DNA of 64,000 nt from Vombatus ursinus (taxonomy: Eukaryota > Chordata > Mammalia > Diprotodontia > Vombatidae). The position numbers were made by a program, and so were the translations under genes. Positions 11,415 to 22,689 of the stretch are shown here, in pieces (position 1 is the first letter of the stretch; every line of letters begins with the position of its first letter). The notes beneath the pieces were generated by a model. It did no database searches and had not been told where the DNA came from. It saw only the letters and a program-made list of their open reading frames with translations. The stretch spans positions 32,903,479 through 32,967,478 of the forward strand of contig NW_020954550.1 of assembly GCF_900497805.2 (NCBI RefSeq), written 5' to 3'.

Positions 11415-11590
11415 GGATCAAAAGCTGGAAGGAACCTTAGGAATTATTTTATACACAAGCAAAGTAAACTGAGTTAGGCCTAGAGAGGGTAGATGGTTTT
11501 GCCCAAGGTCATACAAATAGTAGAATTTGGATACAAACTAAGGTTTTCTAACTTCAGATCAATTTTTTCCTTCATTGGATCATACAGCCT
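11415..11590 (-). repeat. MIR CORE-SINE
   Basis: AAAGCTGGAAGGAACCTTAG, then TTTTGCCCAAGGTCATACAA. Confidence 0.8.
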
Positions 11591-11626
11591 CCATATTTTT
11601 CTTCTACATTAGCACATTCTAACTTG

Positions 11627-11755
11627 TATTGGCAGTGTGACATTGTGGACAAGTTGTGAAATCAAAAAGATCTGGGTTCAAGTCCTATCTCTTTCAGTTA
11701 CTGGCTTTTGGACCATAGACTAGTCACTTAATCTTTCAGTGCCCCAGGCAGCTCT
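11627..11755 (+). repeat. MIR CORE-SINE, 5' part
   Basis: GATCTGGGTTCAAGTCCTAT with TAGTCACTTAATCTTTCAGT; the 3' end borders an A-tailed SINE. Confidence 0.8.
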
Positions 11756-11770
11756 GTAAGTAAGGTCCTT

Positions 11771-11903
11771 TTTTTTTTTGGAAGGGGGCACAATCAGGGC
11801 CAGGTAATTTGCCCAGGGTCACACACTAGTAAGTATCTGAGGCCCAATTTAAATTCGGGTCCTCCTGACTCCAGGGCTGATGCTCTATGCACTGCACCAC
11901 CTT
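11771..11903 (-). mobile_element. A-tailed tRNA-derived SINE
   Basis: The 15-mer GTAAGTAAGGTCCTT (11756-11770) recurs as GTAAGTAAGACCCTT (11904-11918), one mismatch. The insertion separates a MIR from downstream sequence. The tRNA-like head is slightly shortened (ends GCACCACCTT). Confidence 0.93.
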
Positions 11904-12208
11904 GTAAGTAAGACCCTTAAGTTACAGATGATCTGCATAGAAGAAGTAGTTTTCCCATTTGAATAGCTTTATATGCATGAAATTCTAGTTTAAGACCCCT
12001 GCACCCATTTATTTATCTTTTCAATTCAGCTATCATTTATTAAGTTCCTATGAAGTGCAAGACATTGGGTTAGCTAGTGATAGAGATACAAAGACAAAAA
12101 ACAAATTGTCTCTACTTTCAAAGAATTTAAATTCTCCCTGGTGGGATACAGTATATGCACAGAGAAGTAAATACTCAGGGTGTACAAAGTCATGCAAAAT
12201 GATTTTGA

Positions 12209-12325
12209 GACAGAAAACCAGAAAGAGAGACAGATAGACAGAGACAGAGATTCAGAGACAGAGAGACAGAAACAGAGAGATAGAGTCAGAGACACAGATA
12301 CAAAAAGACAGAGACAGAAAGCAGT
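12209..12325. repeat. CAGA-rich simple repeat in L2
   Basis: Same type and same position relative to L2 as the tract at 1118-1302. Confidence 0.93.
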
Positions 12326-12381
12326 AACCATCGGAGGGGATCAGAAGAAACCCCATGTGAGAAGGGACACTTGAACTGTGC

Positions 12382-12560
12382 TTTGAAGGAGATTGGTTGG
12401 TTGCTGTCCTTCCTTCTTGAAGAGAACCAAAATGACATCACTATTTTGGAGTCAAGGTATGGTGTGTCTGATCATGGCTGACAGTAGAAGCTTGGAAGGC
12501 TCTACCACAGATCAGGCTTAAATAGTCTATGTGAACATTTGGAGTAGAAATGTCTCTGAT
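12382..12560. repeat. interspersed repeat of unassigned family inside L2
   Basis: Text such as TTGGTTGGTTGCTGTCCTTC, GAAGAGAACCAAAATGACAT and TATGTGAACATTTGGAGTAG interrupts an L2. I recall similar sequence from other marsupial genomes but cannot name the family. Confidence 0.5.
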
Positions 12561-12966
12561 TTTGTGCATCTACTGGCTATATAAAACAGAGGTTAGGAGG
12601 GAGTACGTTATAGTCATGAGGAGTGTGAAGATAGAAGATAGAATAGTGTGTGTGGAAAACAATTGCAGGGTAGTTTGGCAGGAATGGAGAATGATTGAAG
12701 GGGAATAATATGAAAGACTGGAAAGATAGGTGGGGGGAGGGAGGAAGGGGAGCCAGAATGTGGAAGACTTGAAAAGCCAGGCTAAGGAGTCCATATTTTA
12801 TCCCATGGAACCACTGAGGGTTTTTTGAGTAGAGGTGTGAATGACCAGATCTCTATCTTAGGCATATCAGTTTGGGAATAGTGTGGAAGATAGATTGGAG
12901 CACGGAAAGACTGGTAGGAGGGAAATACCTTAGAAGGAGATTATAATAATCCAGTTGAGAGGTGGC

Positions 12967-13100
12967 ATCCATCTGCATATATTTACTACATTGTAAACTC
13001 TTTGAAAACAGGGACTATGTCTTATTTATCTGTGTCCTTTCTAGCACAGAGAGTTGAACATAGTAGGCACTTAATAAATGTTTTTGAGTGAAAAATGAAT
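12967..13100 (+). repeat. L2 3' end
   Basis: TTGTAAACTCTTTGAAAACA to AGTAGGCACTTAATAAATGT, immediately next to an antisense L2. Confidence 0.82.
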
Positions 13101-13268
13101 TATTTAGATGATTATAAGCAAAAACCCATAAAATGCCCTTGCTTATAAATGTGAAATATTTTTCCTTAATGTGACTTAGATTGGACCCACTGGATAATAA
13201 TAGAAGCATCTAGTTAAGTGGCTATTATTCAGCATAACTTATCATTGCCAGTGCCTAGGACAATATTA

Positions 13269-13521
13269 AGTGGATAAAGTGCTAGGCCTGGAGCCAGGAA
13301 GACTCATCTTCCTGAGTTCAAATCTGGCCTCAGTCACTTATCAGCAATATGACCCTGGGCAAATCACTTAACCCTGATTGCTTCAGTTCCTCATCTGTCA
13401 AATGAACTGGAGAAGGAAATGACAAATCACTCCAGTATCTTTGCAAAGAAAACCCCAAAAGGGGTCATGAAGAGTCAGAAGTGATTCTTGAAGATTTTTA
13501 GGCCTGGGATTACAACAACAA
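13269..13521 (+). mobile_element. Mar1 CORE-SINE with an atypical 3' end
   Basis: The tRNA-like head, CORE (CTGGGCAAATCACTTAACCC) and RTE-like tail are in order. GACAATATTA at 13259-13268 recurs at 13522-13531. The last 45 bases depart from other copies, reading GATTTTTAGGCCTGGGATTA where a GACTGAAACAACTGA-type end is expected. Confidence 0.88.
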
Positions 13522-13531
13522 GACAATATTA

Positions 13532-14449
13532 TACATTCAACTCAGAGAAGGGGTGTCATTGCCCAGCAAGTGTAGACTTTATCTCTGGACAGTCAACATC
13601 TACAGCAGCCAGACATTCCCACCTCTTCGCATGCTGACTGTTCTAAGTCTCTAAAAGTTCAGAGTTCTGCCTTTTTTTTTTTTTTACTGAATCCTCTCTC
13701 TTTAATGACTGCATTTGGGCTGAATCAGTGAGCAGTATGAGGAATCAAAAGTTTGAGAGGCGTAGTTTCTAGGCAATGAACTATCTTTTTATTAATTATG
13801 GCTAATGGATAATTAATAAAAGGGTCATTTGACTGTTTCTTCTAAACCAAAGACCTTTTATGGAGTTCACTCAATCCTTATATGCCCTTGGAAGCATGGG
13901 TGTTCCTGAGGGTGGAAACCAACTCTGATTGGTTAACAAGTAATAAGAGAATGAATATTATAATGAGAAGTGGGTTTATTCTAATGAGGGTCTGGGGAAT
14001 GTGACTCTGATCACTCAGTCTGGGACAAAGAGACATATCTATACCACACTACCCCCTGTCTAGAGCAATCTAGACAAAAGTGGTAATTCACTACCACTCA
14101 GATCTAAAACACAATGGCCTGGAATCCACCAATTCACCTAAACTAAAATTTTTTTACCTGTGGACCAGATCTAAGTTTTCCCAGTTGGGTAAGTTTCGCC
14201 CAAGATTTCATCTCATTATCAGTCTTGCACTTCAAAGGCTTCCTGAATAACCTACAGGGGCTGATTTCTGAATAAGGAAATAGAAAAGGGGAAAAATCTT
14301 AGTCCTAATTCAACAATTGGTTATTAATATAAGAGAGAAATAATCATTTCTCTCAGCACCAAGCAAAACTCATTCATTGTCATGATCCCTATTGGTCTCT
14401 TGTTGATAACTCATATTTGCTGTTAATAACTCCCTTTCCTTATGACACT
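13532..14449. other. unassigned block, possibly an old interspersed element
   Basis: Contains a T run at 13672-13685 and text (about 13880-14220) that feels like a marsupial interspersed repeat, but I could not identify ends or a family. Confidence 0.35.
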
Positions 14450-14567
14450 CCTGAGAGGTTATTCCCATTTTGTAGATGAAGAAACTGAGAATTAATTGAC
14501 TTGTTCACAATGAGTGCCAGAGCTAGAATTAAAAAATACTTTTCTCCACTATACCATGGATACTTTG
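14450..14567 (-). repeat. MIR fragment
   Basis: TAGATGAAGAAACTGAGAAT followed by the decayed reverse B-box region. Confidence 0.65.
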
Positions 14568-14769
14568 TCCCAGGCCTAAAAACCATGGGTGTCCATGGGT
14601 CCTGACTGAGTTTTGAAGGGGGTCAGAGCAGAGAAAAAGATTTGATTCCAAAGTTGGAAGAGCATCTAGCCATCATCAGCATCAGGGATAAGGATGAGAT
14701 CTCTGATTTCACCAACACACGGAAATCCCTCTACTAATCCAGGTCAGAACCTTACCTGCAAATGCGTGT

Positions 14770-14900
14770 CAGAGAATTTACTAGAGCACAGGGAGTTTAT
14801 GTATCTTGCCCAGGGTCAGACAGTTGGTGTCCAAAGTAGGTCTTGAATCCAGATCTTTCTGACTCTGAGGCTAGCTTTTTAATCTATTTTTCCATCGTTT
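14770..14900 (-). repeat. MIR fragment
   Basis: CTTGCCCAGGGTCAGACAGT and TTGAATCCAGATCTTTCTGA. Confidence 0.7.
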
Positions 14901-15014
14901 CTCGTTGGTGCAAAGACTACTGGTATCATAAAAGCACTTTTAAATAGTGCCTCAAAGTTTGCTGTGTTTTCCTCATAACTGTGTAAAATAGATGATGAAA
15001 ATAGGTTCATTGTA

Positions 15015-15172
15015 TTATAGATTTAGAGCTAGAAAGTAATTTGGAGGTCATATAATTCAACCCCCTCACTTTATACACAAGGAATCGAGACGCAGCTAGT
15101 AAATGACAGAGCCAGGATTTGAAACCTGGTTTCTAACTTTAAATCCAGTCCTCTTTCCACTTGATTATATGG
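15015..15172 (-). repeat. MIR CORE-SINE
   Basis: GATTTAGAGCTAGAAAGTAA through AGAGCCAGGATTTGAAACCT. Confidence 0.8.
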
Positions 15173-15174
15173 AG

Positions 15175-15930
15175 GCACCATATCTTGCTAATTAACCAGC
15201 AAGATCACAGCATTAGCTTTGGACACAGGAAAAGATTCCTTAGTGTTTCTGGATTATACTTTCTGGTTTCCCATCCAGTTTCCATCCATCTGTTGCTAAT
15301 AGCATGCATTGGAGGACTGGAAATGGAACATCAGATCCCTGACAGAAACTCTCAGATGAATTTAATTACTCCTTCACATCCTCTTCTCCTTTGCCTCAGT
15401 ATTTGCTTTTTTTATATTTTAAAATAGTACACTAGTGTGTATTTGGAGATGCTCTTAGCCTGTAATGGCACCCATGAAAACCTGCTATTTGTTGACTAAG
15501 AGCATCCAGAATATTCTCTCTTCTGTCTCATTCAGGAAATAGGGGTAATGCTACTAACTTAGCTTGCAGAGTGGGAAGCATTTTGTATCAAGTCCTATGG
15601 AAATGCTAAGTGATGCTTTTGAAAATGCATCCCATTCCTGAATGCCAGCCAGCCCTGTGGGAGAACCTGCTCCAAGGACTCTACACTCATGCTTGATGAC
15701 TACTTAGCCCTTGGCTGAGGAGCTCAAAGCAAAATATGACTAGGGTCTAATTCACCCCCCAATAGCCTCTGGAAGGAGTAGTGAAGTTCTACCAATACCA
15801 GAATTGTAAAAGACTTTACTGCCTATTAGACCATCAGGCTGTAAAAAAACCCCAAAACACCATGATGTGTATGGTCCTGGGGGGAAAGGGAGACTGTTGA
15901 GGCATTCTTCTGAGATACAATCCACTCTAC
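15175..15930. other. unassigned sequence
   Basis: No repeat recognised. An 88-codon open frame at 15161-15427 has no family features and begins inside a MIR. Confidence 0.5.
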
Positions 15931-15932
15931 TG

Positions 15933-16126
15933 GTGTCAAACTCAAACTGAATTAGAGGCCACTAAACCATACATGAGGATCTCTGTGGGTTGCATATTGA
16001 CTTAGAAAACCATATATTGACATTGTCTATGTTTTATTGTATTTTTATTTATTTTGTTAAATATTTCCTAATTGCATTTTAATCAACAGCACTGGGGAGC
16101 AGTGGGCCAGGACTGTATTTGACACC
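15933..16126. repeat. short DNA transposon relic
   Basis: GGTGTCAAACTC at the left and the inverted GTATTTGACACC at the right bound an AT-rich interior. Target duplication unclear. Confidence 0.6.
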
Positions 16127-16369
16127 TACTCTCCATTGTCCAAGGGTGGTTACCTATTTCATGGACTTTTTTTGTTGTTATTTTTCCAATTTTTCTTTGC
16201 TTATTCTGTTTCTTATTAGCACCTTAACTGGCAGAAATACAAACTCATGAGGGCTGTTTGGCTAGTTATTAAACCTTTAGGGAATGATGCAAGGAGAAGA
16301 AACTGAAGTCAGAAGTTAAAATGAACTTTTGCATTCACTTTTGTGAATTCCATGTTTTCTATTCCTCAG

Positions 16370-17400
16370 TCAGTCAATAAACATTTATGTTCACCTACTA
16401 TGTGCCAGGTACTGTGCTAGGTTCTGGGCATGCAAAGAAAGGCAAAAGCCAGTTCTTCTGCTCAAGGAGCTTACTACACAAATGGAAGATGGAAAAGAGG
16501 AGGTCGGGCAGGGCCGAGATGAAGAAATACAGAAGAGAGCGGGGGTAGGGTGTGGGGAGTTTAGGGGGAAGAGAAGAAATGGCTGGTCTGGACACCCTCC
16601 TTAAATGGAAGTTCTGGGAAGAGCCCTCCACCTGCCAATTAGAGAAAGGGAGGGGGCCCAGGGGGCAGAGGGTTGGGAAGAGGCGTGAGTTCCAGGGCTG
16701 AAAAGATGCTTGTCTCTTATAATAATGAACCACTAAAAGTTCACTGTTACTTGCCTTACTTTTTAGGCTTTGTGATGCTAATCTGAGAAATGGACAAGTA
16801 TTCAGCAATCAGTCAATCAACATGCAGTTATTAAGTGATTATTACATGTCAGAGACTTTGCTAGGCCCTGGGGAAACAAGGGGGGAAAAAAGGAGAGACT
16901 CTTTGTTTTAAATCAGCTAACATTCATTTCCTTGGGAAAGCAGAGGGGAAAGAGGAGAGACAACATAAGAAACATAGATGTATAGAATAAGTACTGCAAG
17001 GTGGTTAAACACAAGCTAGTCAGTAGGGAGGACACTAGCAGCTGGGTGGGGGAGGGGGGAATCAGGAAAGGCTTTATGTAGGTGTTGATGTTTGGATGGA
17101 GTTCTGAAGAAAGAAGGACCCTAGGAGGTGAGAAGGGAGGACGTTCTAGGCATGGGGCAGGATGACATCAAAGACATGAGTAATGGGGTGTCATATATGA
17201 AGAACAGAGAGAAGGACAATTTGGCTGCACTAAATCCATGATAAAACTAGAAAGATCGATTGAGACCAGGTAGTGAAAGGTTTTAAAAGCCAAACAAGGG
17301 AGTTCACATTTTATCTTGGAATAGGGAGTCATTGGAGTTTATTGATTAGGGGAGTGACATGGATAGATCCAAGCATAAGGAAAATAATCAGTAGTTGAAG
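16370..17400 (-). repeat. two antisense L2 copies in tandem
   Basis: Each starts with its own 3' end (CAGTCAATAAACATTTATGT near 16372 and CAATCAACATGCAGTTATTA near 16816). The second extends to the ORF2 end (ACATTTTATCTTGGAATAGG). Confidence 0.78.
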
Positions 17401-17910
17401 AGCTATTCTCTGGCAAGTCGAGCAGTGGTACTCTTCCTCATGAGCCCTCTCTCCATAGTCAATCAATTGCCATCTTGCCAATTTTACCAGCTGCCCCCTT
17501 CTCTTTGTTCACACAGCCACCACTATAGTCAGGCCTTATCACCTCTTGCCTGTATTATTGCAACTACCTAATAATTAGACTCTCAGCTTTCAGTGTCCTC
17601 CATCTCCTGTGCATCCTCTACAATGCAGCTAAAATAATCTCCCTAAGACACACATGTGACCATGTTACTCTGCTACTCAAAAATCTTTGGAGGCTCTCTA
17701 TTGCCTCTAGGATAAAATGCAAACTCTTCACCTTTGCATTTAATGATTTTTACTGCTTGATTCTAGCCTGCTTTTCCAGGCCTTTCCATTACCTGATTAT
17801 GTGTCTTTGCCTAGGATGACCCCCATAACTGTGCACTTAATAGGCATAAGACAAATGTTTGCTTGCTTCCTGGATGAAAGAATGAATGGATGAATTGAAT
17901 GAATAAATGA
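17401..17910 (+). repeat. L2, ORF2 C-terminal region and 3' UTR
   Basis: TCAGGCCTTATCACCTCTTG, TATTGCCTCTAGGATAAAAT and AATAGGCATAAGACAAATGT follow L2 order. It faces the antisense copies to its left. Confidence 0.8.
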
Positions 17911-18820
17911 AAACTGTCAGAGAAAGTTTAAGTTCATAGACCAGGATTTTTTTTGAGTCATACTTGTATTAACCTTTAGACCTGATTTTTTAAATTTATT
18001 TATTTATTTTTAGTTTTCAACATTCACTTCCACAAGATTTTGAGTTTCAAATTTTCTCCCCATCTTGTTCCTCCTCCCACCCCAAGATGGTGTACATTCT
18101 GAATATCCTTTCCCCTAATCAGCCCTCCCTTCTATCTACCCCCCCTTCTATTATCCCCTTCCCCTTCTATTTTCCTGTAGGGCAAGATAGATTTCTATAC
18201 CCCATTGCCTGTACATCTTATTTCCCAGTTGCATGTGAAAACAATTTTTAACATTTGTTTTTAAAACTTTGGGTTCCAAATTTTCTCCCTTCCTCTCTCC
18301 CCACCCACCCTCATTGAGAAGGCAAGCAACTCGATACAGGTTATACATATGTAGTCATGCAAAACACTTCCATAATAGTCATGTTCTGAAAAACTAACTA
18401 TATTTCCCTTCATCAAATTCCACACCTGTTTATTGTATATTCTCTTTTGACCCTGTCCCTCCTCAGAAGTGTTTGCTTCTGATTACCCCCTCCCCCAATC
18501 TGCCGTTCCTTTTATCATCCCCCAGCTCTCTTATCCACTTCCCCCCTATTTTCCTGTAGGGTAAGATAGATTTCCATACCTAAATGAGTGTGTATGTTAT
18601 TCCCTCCTTAAGCCAAATCTGATGAGAATAAGATCCACTCATTCCCTCTCACCTCCCATTTCCCCTCCACTATAAAAGCCTTTTCTTGTCTGTTTTTTTA
18701 TGTGAGATAATTTATCCCATTCTACCTCTCCCTTTCTCCTTCTCCCAGTATAATCCTCTCTCACCCCTTAATTTTATTCTCCAGATATCACCCCTTCATC
18801 TTCAACTCACCCTGTGCCCT

Positions 18821-18821
<1 letters not shown>

Positions 18822-18892
<71 letters not shown>
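18822..18892. repeat. (TATC)n microsatellite
   Basis: An almost perfect tetranucleotide run of about 17 units sits inside the spacer of the HAL1-like element. It is likely polymorphic. Confidence 0.97.
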
Positions 18893-18893
<1 letters not shown>

Positions 18894-19137
18894 CATGTAT
18901 ATACATACATATATTTTTTCCCTCCAACTACCCTAATACTGACAAAGGTCTCATGAGTTACAAATATCATCTTTCCACAGGAATGTAAACAGTTCAACCT
19001 TAATAAGTCCCTTATGATTTCTCTTTCCTGTTTACCTCTTCATGTTTCACTTGAGTCTTATATTTGAAAGTCAAATTTTCTATTCAGTTCTGCTCTTTCA
19101 TCAAGAATGCTTGGAAGTCCTCTATTTCACTGAATAT

Positions 19138-19953
19138 TCACTTTTTACCCTGAAGGATTATACTCAGTTTTGCTGGGTAGGTGATTCTTGGTTGTAATCC
19201 TATCTCCTTTGCCCTCTGGAATATTACATTCCATGCCCTGCAGTCCCTTAATGTTAGAAGTTGATAAATCTTGTGTTATCCTGATTGTTTCCACAATACT
19301 TGAATTGTTTCTTTGCAATATTTTCTCCTTGACCTGGGAACTCTGGAATTTGTCTACTCCTAGGAGTTTTCCTTTGGGGATGTCTTTCAGGAGGTGATTG
19401 GTGGATTTTGCCCTCTGGTTCTAAAATATCAGGGCAGTTTTCCTTGATAATTTCTTGAAAGATGTTGTCTAGGCTATTTTTTTTGATCATGGTTTTCAGG
19501 TAGTCCAATAATTTTTAAATGATCTCTCCTGGATCTATTTTCCAAGTCAGTTGTTTTTCCAATGAGATATTTCACATTGTTTTCCATTTTTTTCATTCTT
19601 TTGGTTTTATTTTACAATGTCTTCATTTCTCACAAAGTCACTAGCTTCCATTTGCTCCATTCTAATTTTTAAGGAAGTATTTTTTTCTGTGAGCTTTTGG
19701 ACTTCCTTTTCCATCTGACCAATTCTGCTTTTTAAGGCATCCTTCTCCTCATTGGCTTTTTGGAACTCTTTTGCCATTTGGGTTAGGCTGTTTTTTAAGG
19801 TGTTATTTTCTTCAGCATTTTTTAGGGTCTCTTTTAGAAGCTGTTGACTTGTTTTTCATGATTTTCTTGCATCACTCTCAGTTTTTCCTCTACTTCTCTT
19901 ACTTGCTTCTCAAAATCCTTTTTGAGCTCTTCCATGGCCTGGAACTGATTCAT
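19138..19953 (-). pseudogene. ORF1p-like gene of the HAL1-like element, degraded
   Basis: The minus-strand reading starts MNQFQAMEELKKDFEKQVRE, an L1 ORF1p coiled coil. The centre holds RNA-binding-domain text with NIFQEIIKENCPDIL and the ERHPQRKTPR motif. The C-terminus reads GLQPRITYPAKLSIILQGKK and then stops at 19138-19140, matching the LQPRI.YPAKLS signature of ORF1p C-termini. About 270 codons, somewhat short of a full ORF1p. Several frame breaks are present, so it is not expected to make a full protein. Confidence 0.75.
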
Positions 19954-20957
19954 ATTTTTCTTGGAGGCTTTGGATATAGGAGCTTTGACTTTATTGTCTT
20001 CTTCTGGTTGTATGTTTTGATCTTCTTTGTCACCAAAGAAAGATTCTATGGTCTGACTTTTTTTTGCACAGTTTGCTCATGTTCCCAACCAATTGCTTGA
20101 GTTTTAAACTCTTTGTTAAGGTAGGGGTCTGCTTCCAGTGTGGAGAATGTACTGTCTCAAGCTTTGGGGGTTTTGTGCAGCTGTTTTTAGAGATACTTCT
20201 AGGGACCTGTAAATTTTCAGTTCTTCCAAGATGGTATAATCAAGGGCGAGGTGTTGACTCCTTTCTTAGCCTGGGCTCTGGTCTATGAGTGACCACAAAC
20301 ACTCTTTTTCTGCCTTGGAACTGTGAGGAGGATTCCCTCTCCACTGCCACTTCAAGCTCCACCAGGCCAGCTCTCTTCCTTGCCCAATACCTACCACCTA
20401 CAACTGTGACCCAGATCCGAGCATGAGCAAAGCAAGAGAATCCTGCCTCAGTGCCAGCAAAGAGATCCCTGCAATCCCTCTCTGATCAGCCATTCCATTC
20501 TTTTTCAGTCTGTGGGCCAGAAGCTTTGGAAGCAGCCACCACCCCAGGGCGGCACTAGGACTGGGCCTGGGACTGAGCTTCTCTCTTACTGTGGTCACAG
20601 ACCTTTCCTACTGACCTTTTAAGTTGTCTTTGGCATTTGTGGGTTGGGAAGTCTGGAAACTGACACAGCTGCCTGTGATGTGGTCCTCTGAGGCCTGCTC
20701 CAGGTTCACTGGGATGGTCTTTACCTGGGCACATGACCATGCTGAACTGCGTTCCTCTCCCAGCCTGGCACAATAGACCTTTTCAATCAACCATCCAGAT
20801 CGTCTTGGGCTGGATATTTGTTTTATTTTCCTCTGTCTTTTTGTGGGTTCTGCTGCTCTGGAATTTGTTTAGAGCCATTTTTTTACAGGTATTTGAAGGG
20901 GTTTGGGGGAGAGCTCAAGTGAGGCACTGCTTTCTCTCCGCCATCTTGGCTCCACCT

Positions 20958-22284
20958 CCTCCCTTTATTTGTTTTTTTCAGGGAGAAATTAACTTGAGTA
21001 GTTTGGGTCAGTACAATTTGAAAGGTGGCTTTTTAATTCTCAAGAATTAAAATTTTCAAAGGATCTTCTATTTAAGAAAGATTCTGAACAGGTTTTTGCT
21101 GAAAGCATTTAGAAGAAAAGTTTAGCAATTTTACCTGTTTAAAAGGCCATTTGAACTTCTTATGAATTTACAAACAATCTCCAGGACCTTGCTTTATAGT
21201 ATCATGTGGCAGCTTCATTCAGATTTTCTTAGACAAAGTAATTTTTCCGGAAAAACAATGAATTAATTCTCCCAGATCTAGGGGACCATTTAGGAAAAGT
21301 TATTTTGAAAATAGGACTTTGAAGATGAAAATCTATGTGTTATGTGTATATATATACAGAATCATACCATTTTGCTAAAATATACTTTTCGTTGTTTATA
21401 ATTTGACAAAAAAAGTGTTAAAATATAAAAAGTCACATCTTTTACTCCCCTTTCACTTGCATATGAACCACAGGACTTTAATAGAGCCTAATTTGAACAC
21501 TCATTTCCTTAAATAAAAATATTTCTGTCTCATTCAATTGAAACTTAGACTTTTCCCCCAAGGTATCAAGTACTTCTTAGCTTTTTTCTTTTCCCTGGTA
21601 CTGTTTTGCATCCATCCACATGAAACCAAGCACTGGCTTACTGTTTCCCTTTTATGATCAATTTATTATTCATATTTTAGAGGCCTATCTTTTGTCATTT
21701 CTTTGTAATGTGCCTGTTAATTCCCAGCACCAATTTAGGAAAACTGTTGGGTTTTTTCCACTATTCAAGGTATTGTTATATTGTCAATAGAGTCAGGTCT
21801 ATGCTTATAGAACCTGCAGTGAATAATCAATTGTAAACAGCAAAACAACCATTTAACTGAGCTGGGATTGGGGGAAATGCCTGAGGTATAAGAAAGAATT
21901 TTTATCTCTAAATAAGTGAATCATCCAATTCAGTTTAAGCAAGTAAATAACAGCTTATGGAAATGTGTCTTGTGTACAGCCAATACACTAATGGGCTTTT
22001 TTGAAAATCTTTTAACAGGAGTGTGGTGGGTGTTACGCTGAAAAGTATTTTCATTAAAATCAAAGAGGAAAAAATACTGGAATTTATAACAAGCTAACTA
22101 CATTCTTTATTTGCTCCAGACGTAAGAATATCAAATTATCTTGTGGCCAAAAAATATTCTCAACCCAGTCACTGTTATGATTTTTTTAAAAAAATGATTT
22201 TAATAGGAAGCATCCTGCCCAGAATTAGAAATGATCAAAGATATAAGACAGCACCTGCCTTGACTTGCTGTTGGACTAACTGAA
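20958..22284. other. AT-rich, repeat-poor block
   Basis: Some 1.3 kb without recognised repeats between a HAL1-like element and L2. A candidate for conserved non-coding sequence only because of its lack of repeats. Confidence 0.4.
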
Positions 22285-22450
22285 TTCTCATCCATGTTTT
22301 AAAGCTCAACTTCAAAGCTGCCTCCTGCAAGAAGCCTTTCCTGATCCATTCTCTCCCCTTAGCAAGGACCTTCTCTTGCAGATCTCACATTGAACTTTTT
22401 CAAAACTTTCTAATATACTGAACATGTGACATTGTATATATGGTTTTCTG
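22285..22450 (+). repeat. L2 3' region
   Basis: TGCCTCCTGCAAGAAGCCTT is the typical sense L2 3' UTR text. Confidence 0.75.
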
Positions 22451-22504
22451 TGTACATATGCTTTACAGTATTAAGGACATTTTTGAATTATAGATCACGT
22501 CATC

Positions 22505-22675
22505 ATAAATTTAGAGCTATAAAGGAGAAAAGATATCTTCAAGTCCAATGCTTCATTTTACAGGTGAGGAAAGTGAGGCACAGAAAGGTTAAGTGACTTG
22601 ACCACGGTCACAAAGTTAGGAAGTATTGCTGGAGTCAGAATTTGAGCCTATTTATCCCTTTCTCCGAGTCCAATC
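22505..22675 (-). repeat. MIR CORE-SINE
   Basis: CATTTTACAGGTGAGGAAAG, GTTAAGTGACTTGACCACGG, with a recognisable reverse head. Confidence 0.85.
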
Positions 22676-22689
22676 CCCTGTCCATGCTG

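Larger units (their letters stand above)
12022..12965 (-). repeat. antisense L2, interrupted
   Basis: 3' end at 12022-12165; continues after a CAGA-rich tract (12209-12325) at 12326-12381, then after an unassigned insertion (12382-12560) to the ORF2 end region (GGAGTCCATATTTTATCCCA, about 12786). Confidence 0.75.
17985..20957 (-). mobile_element. HAL1-like half-L1, nearly full length, no ORF2
   Basis: Read on the minus strand, it starts near 20957 with GGAGCCAAGATGGCGGAGAG, has about 1 kb of 5' UTR, then ORF1 (about 19953 down to 19138), then a pyrimidine-rich spacer, and ends in a 3' region with an A/T-rich tail near 17985. Neither endonuclease nor reverse transcriptase text could be found, so it looks like a non-autonomous L1 derivative of the HAL1 type. 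Its 3' region contains two similar modules (18015-18205 and 18250-18590). A TATC tract sits in the spacer. Confidence 0.8.

Noticed and set aside
13532-14449. Possible solitary retroviral LTR
   Set aside because: No TG..CA ends, poly(A) signal arrangement or target duplication could be read; left as unassigned.
16398-16808. Open frame of 136 codons on the - strand
   Set aside because: It lies within an antisense L2 3' region, outside any L2 protein frame I can recognise.
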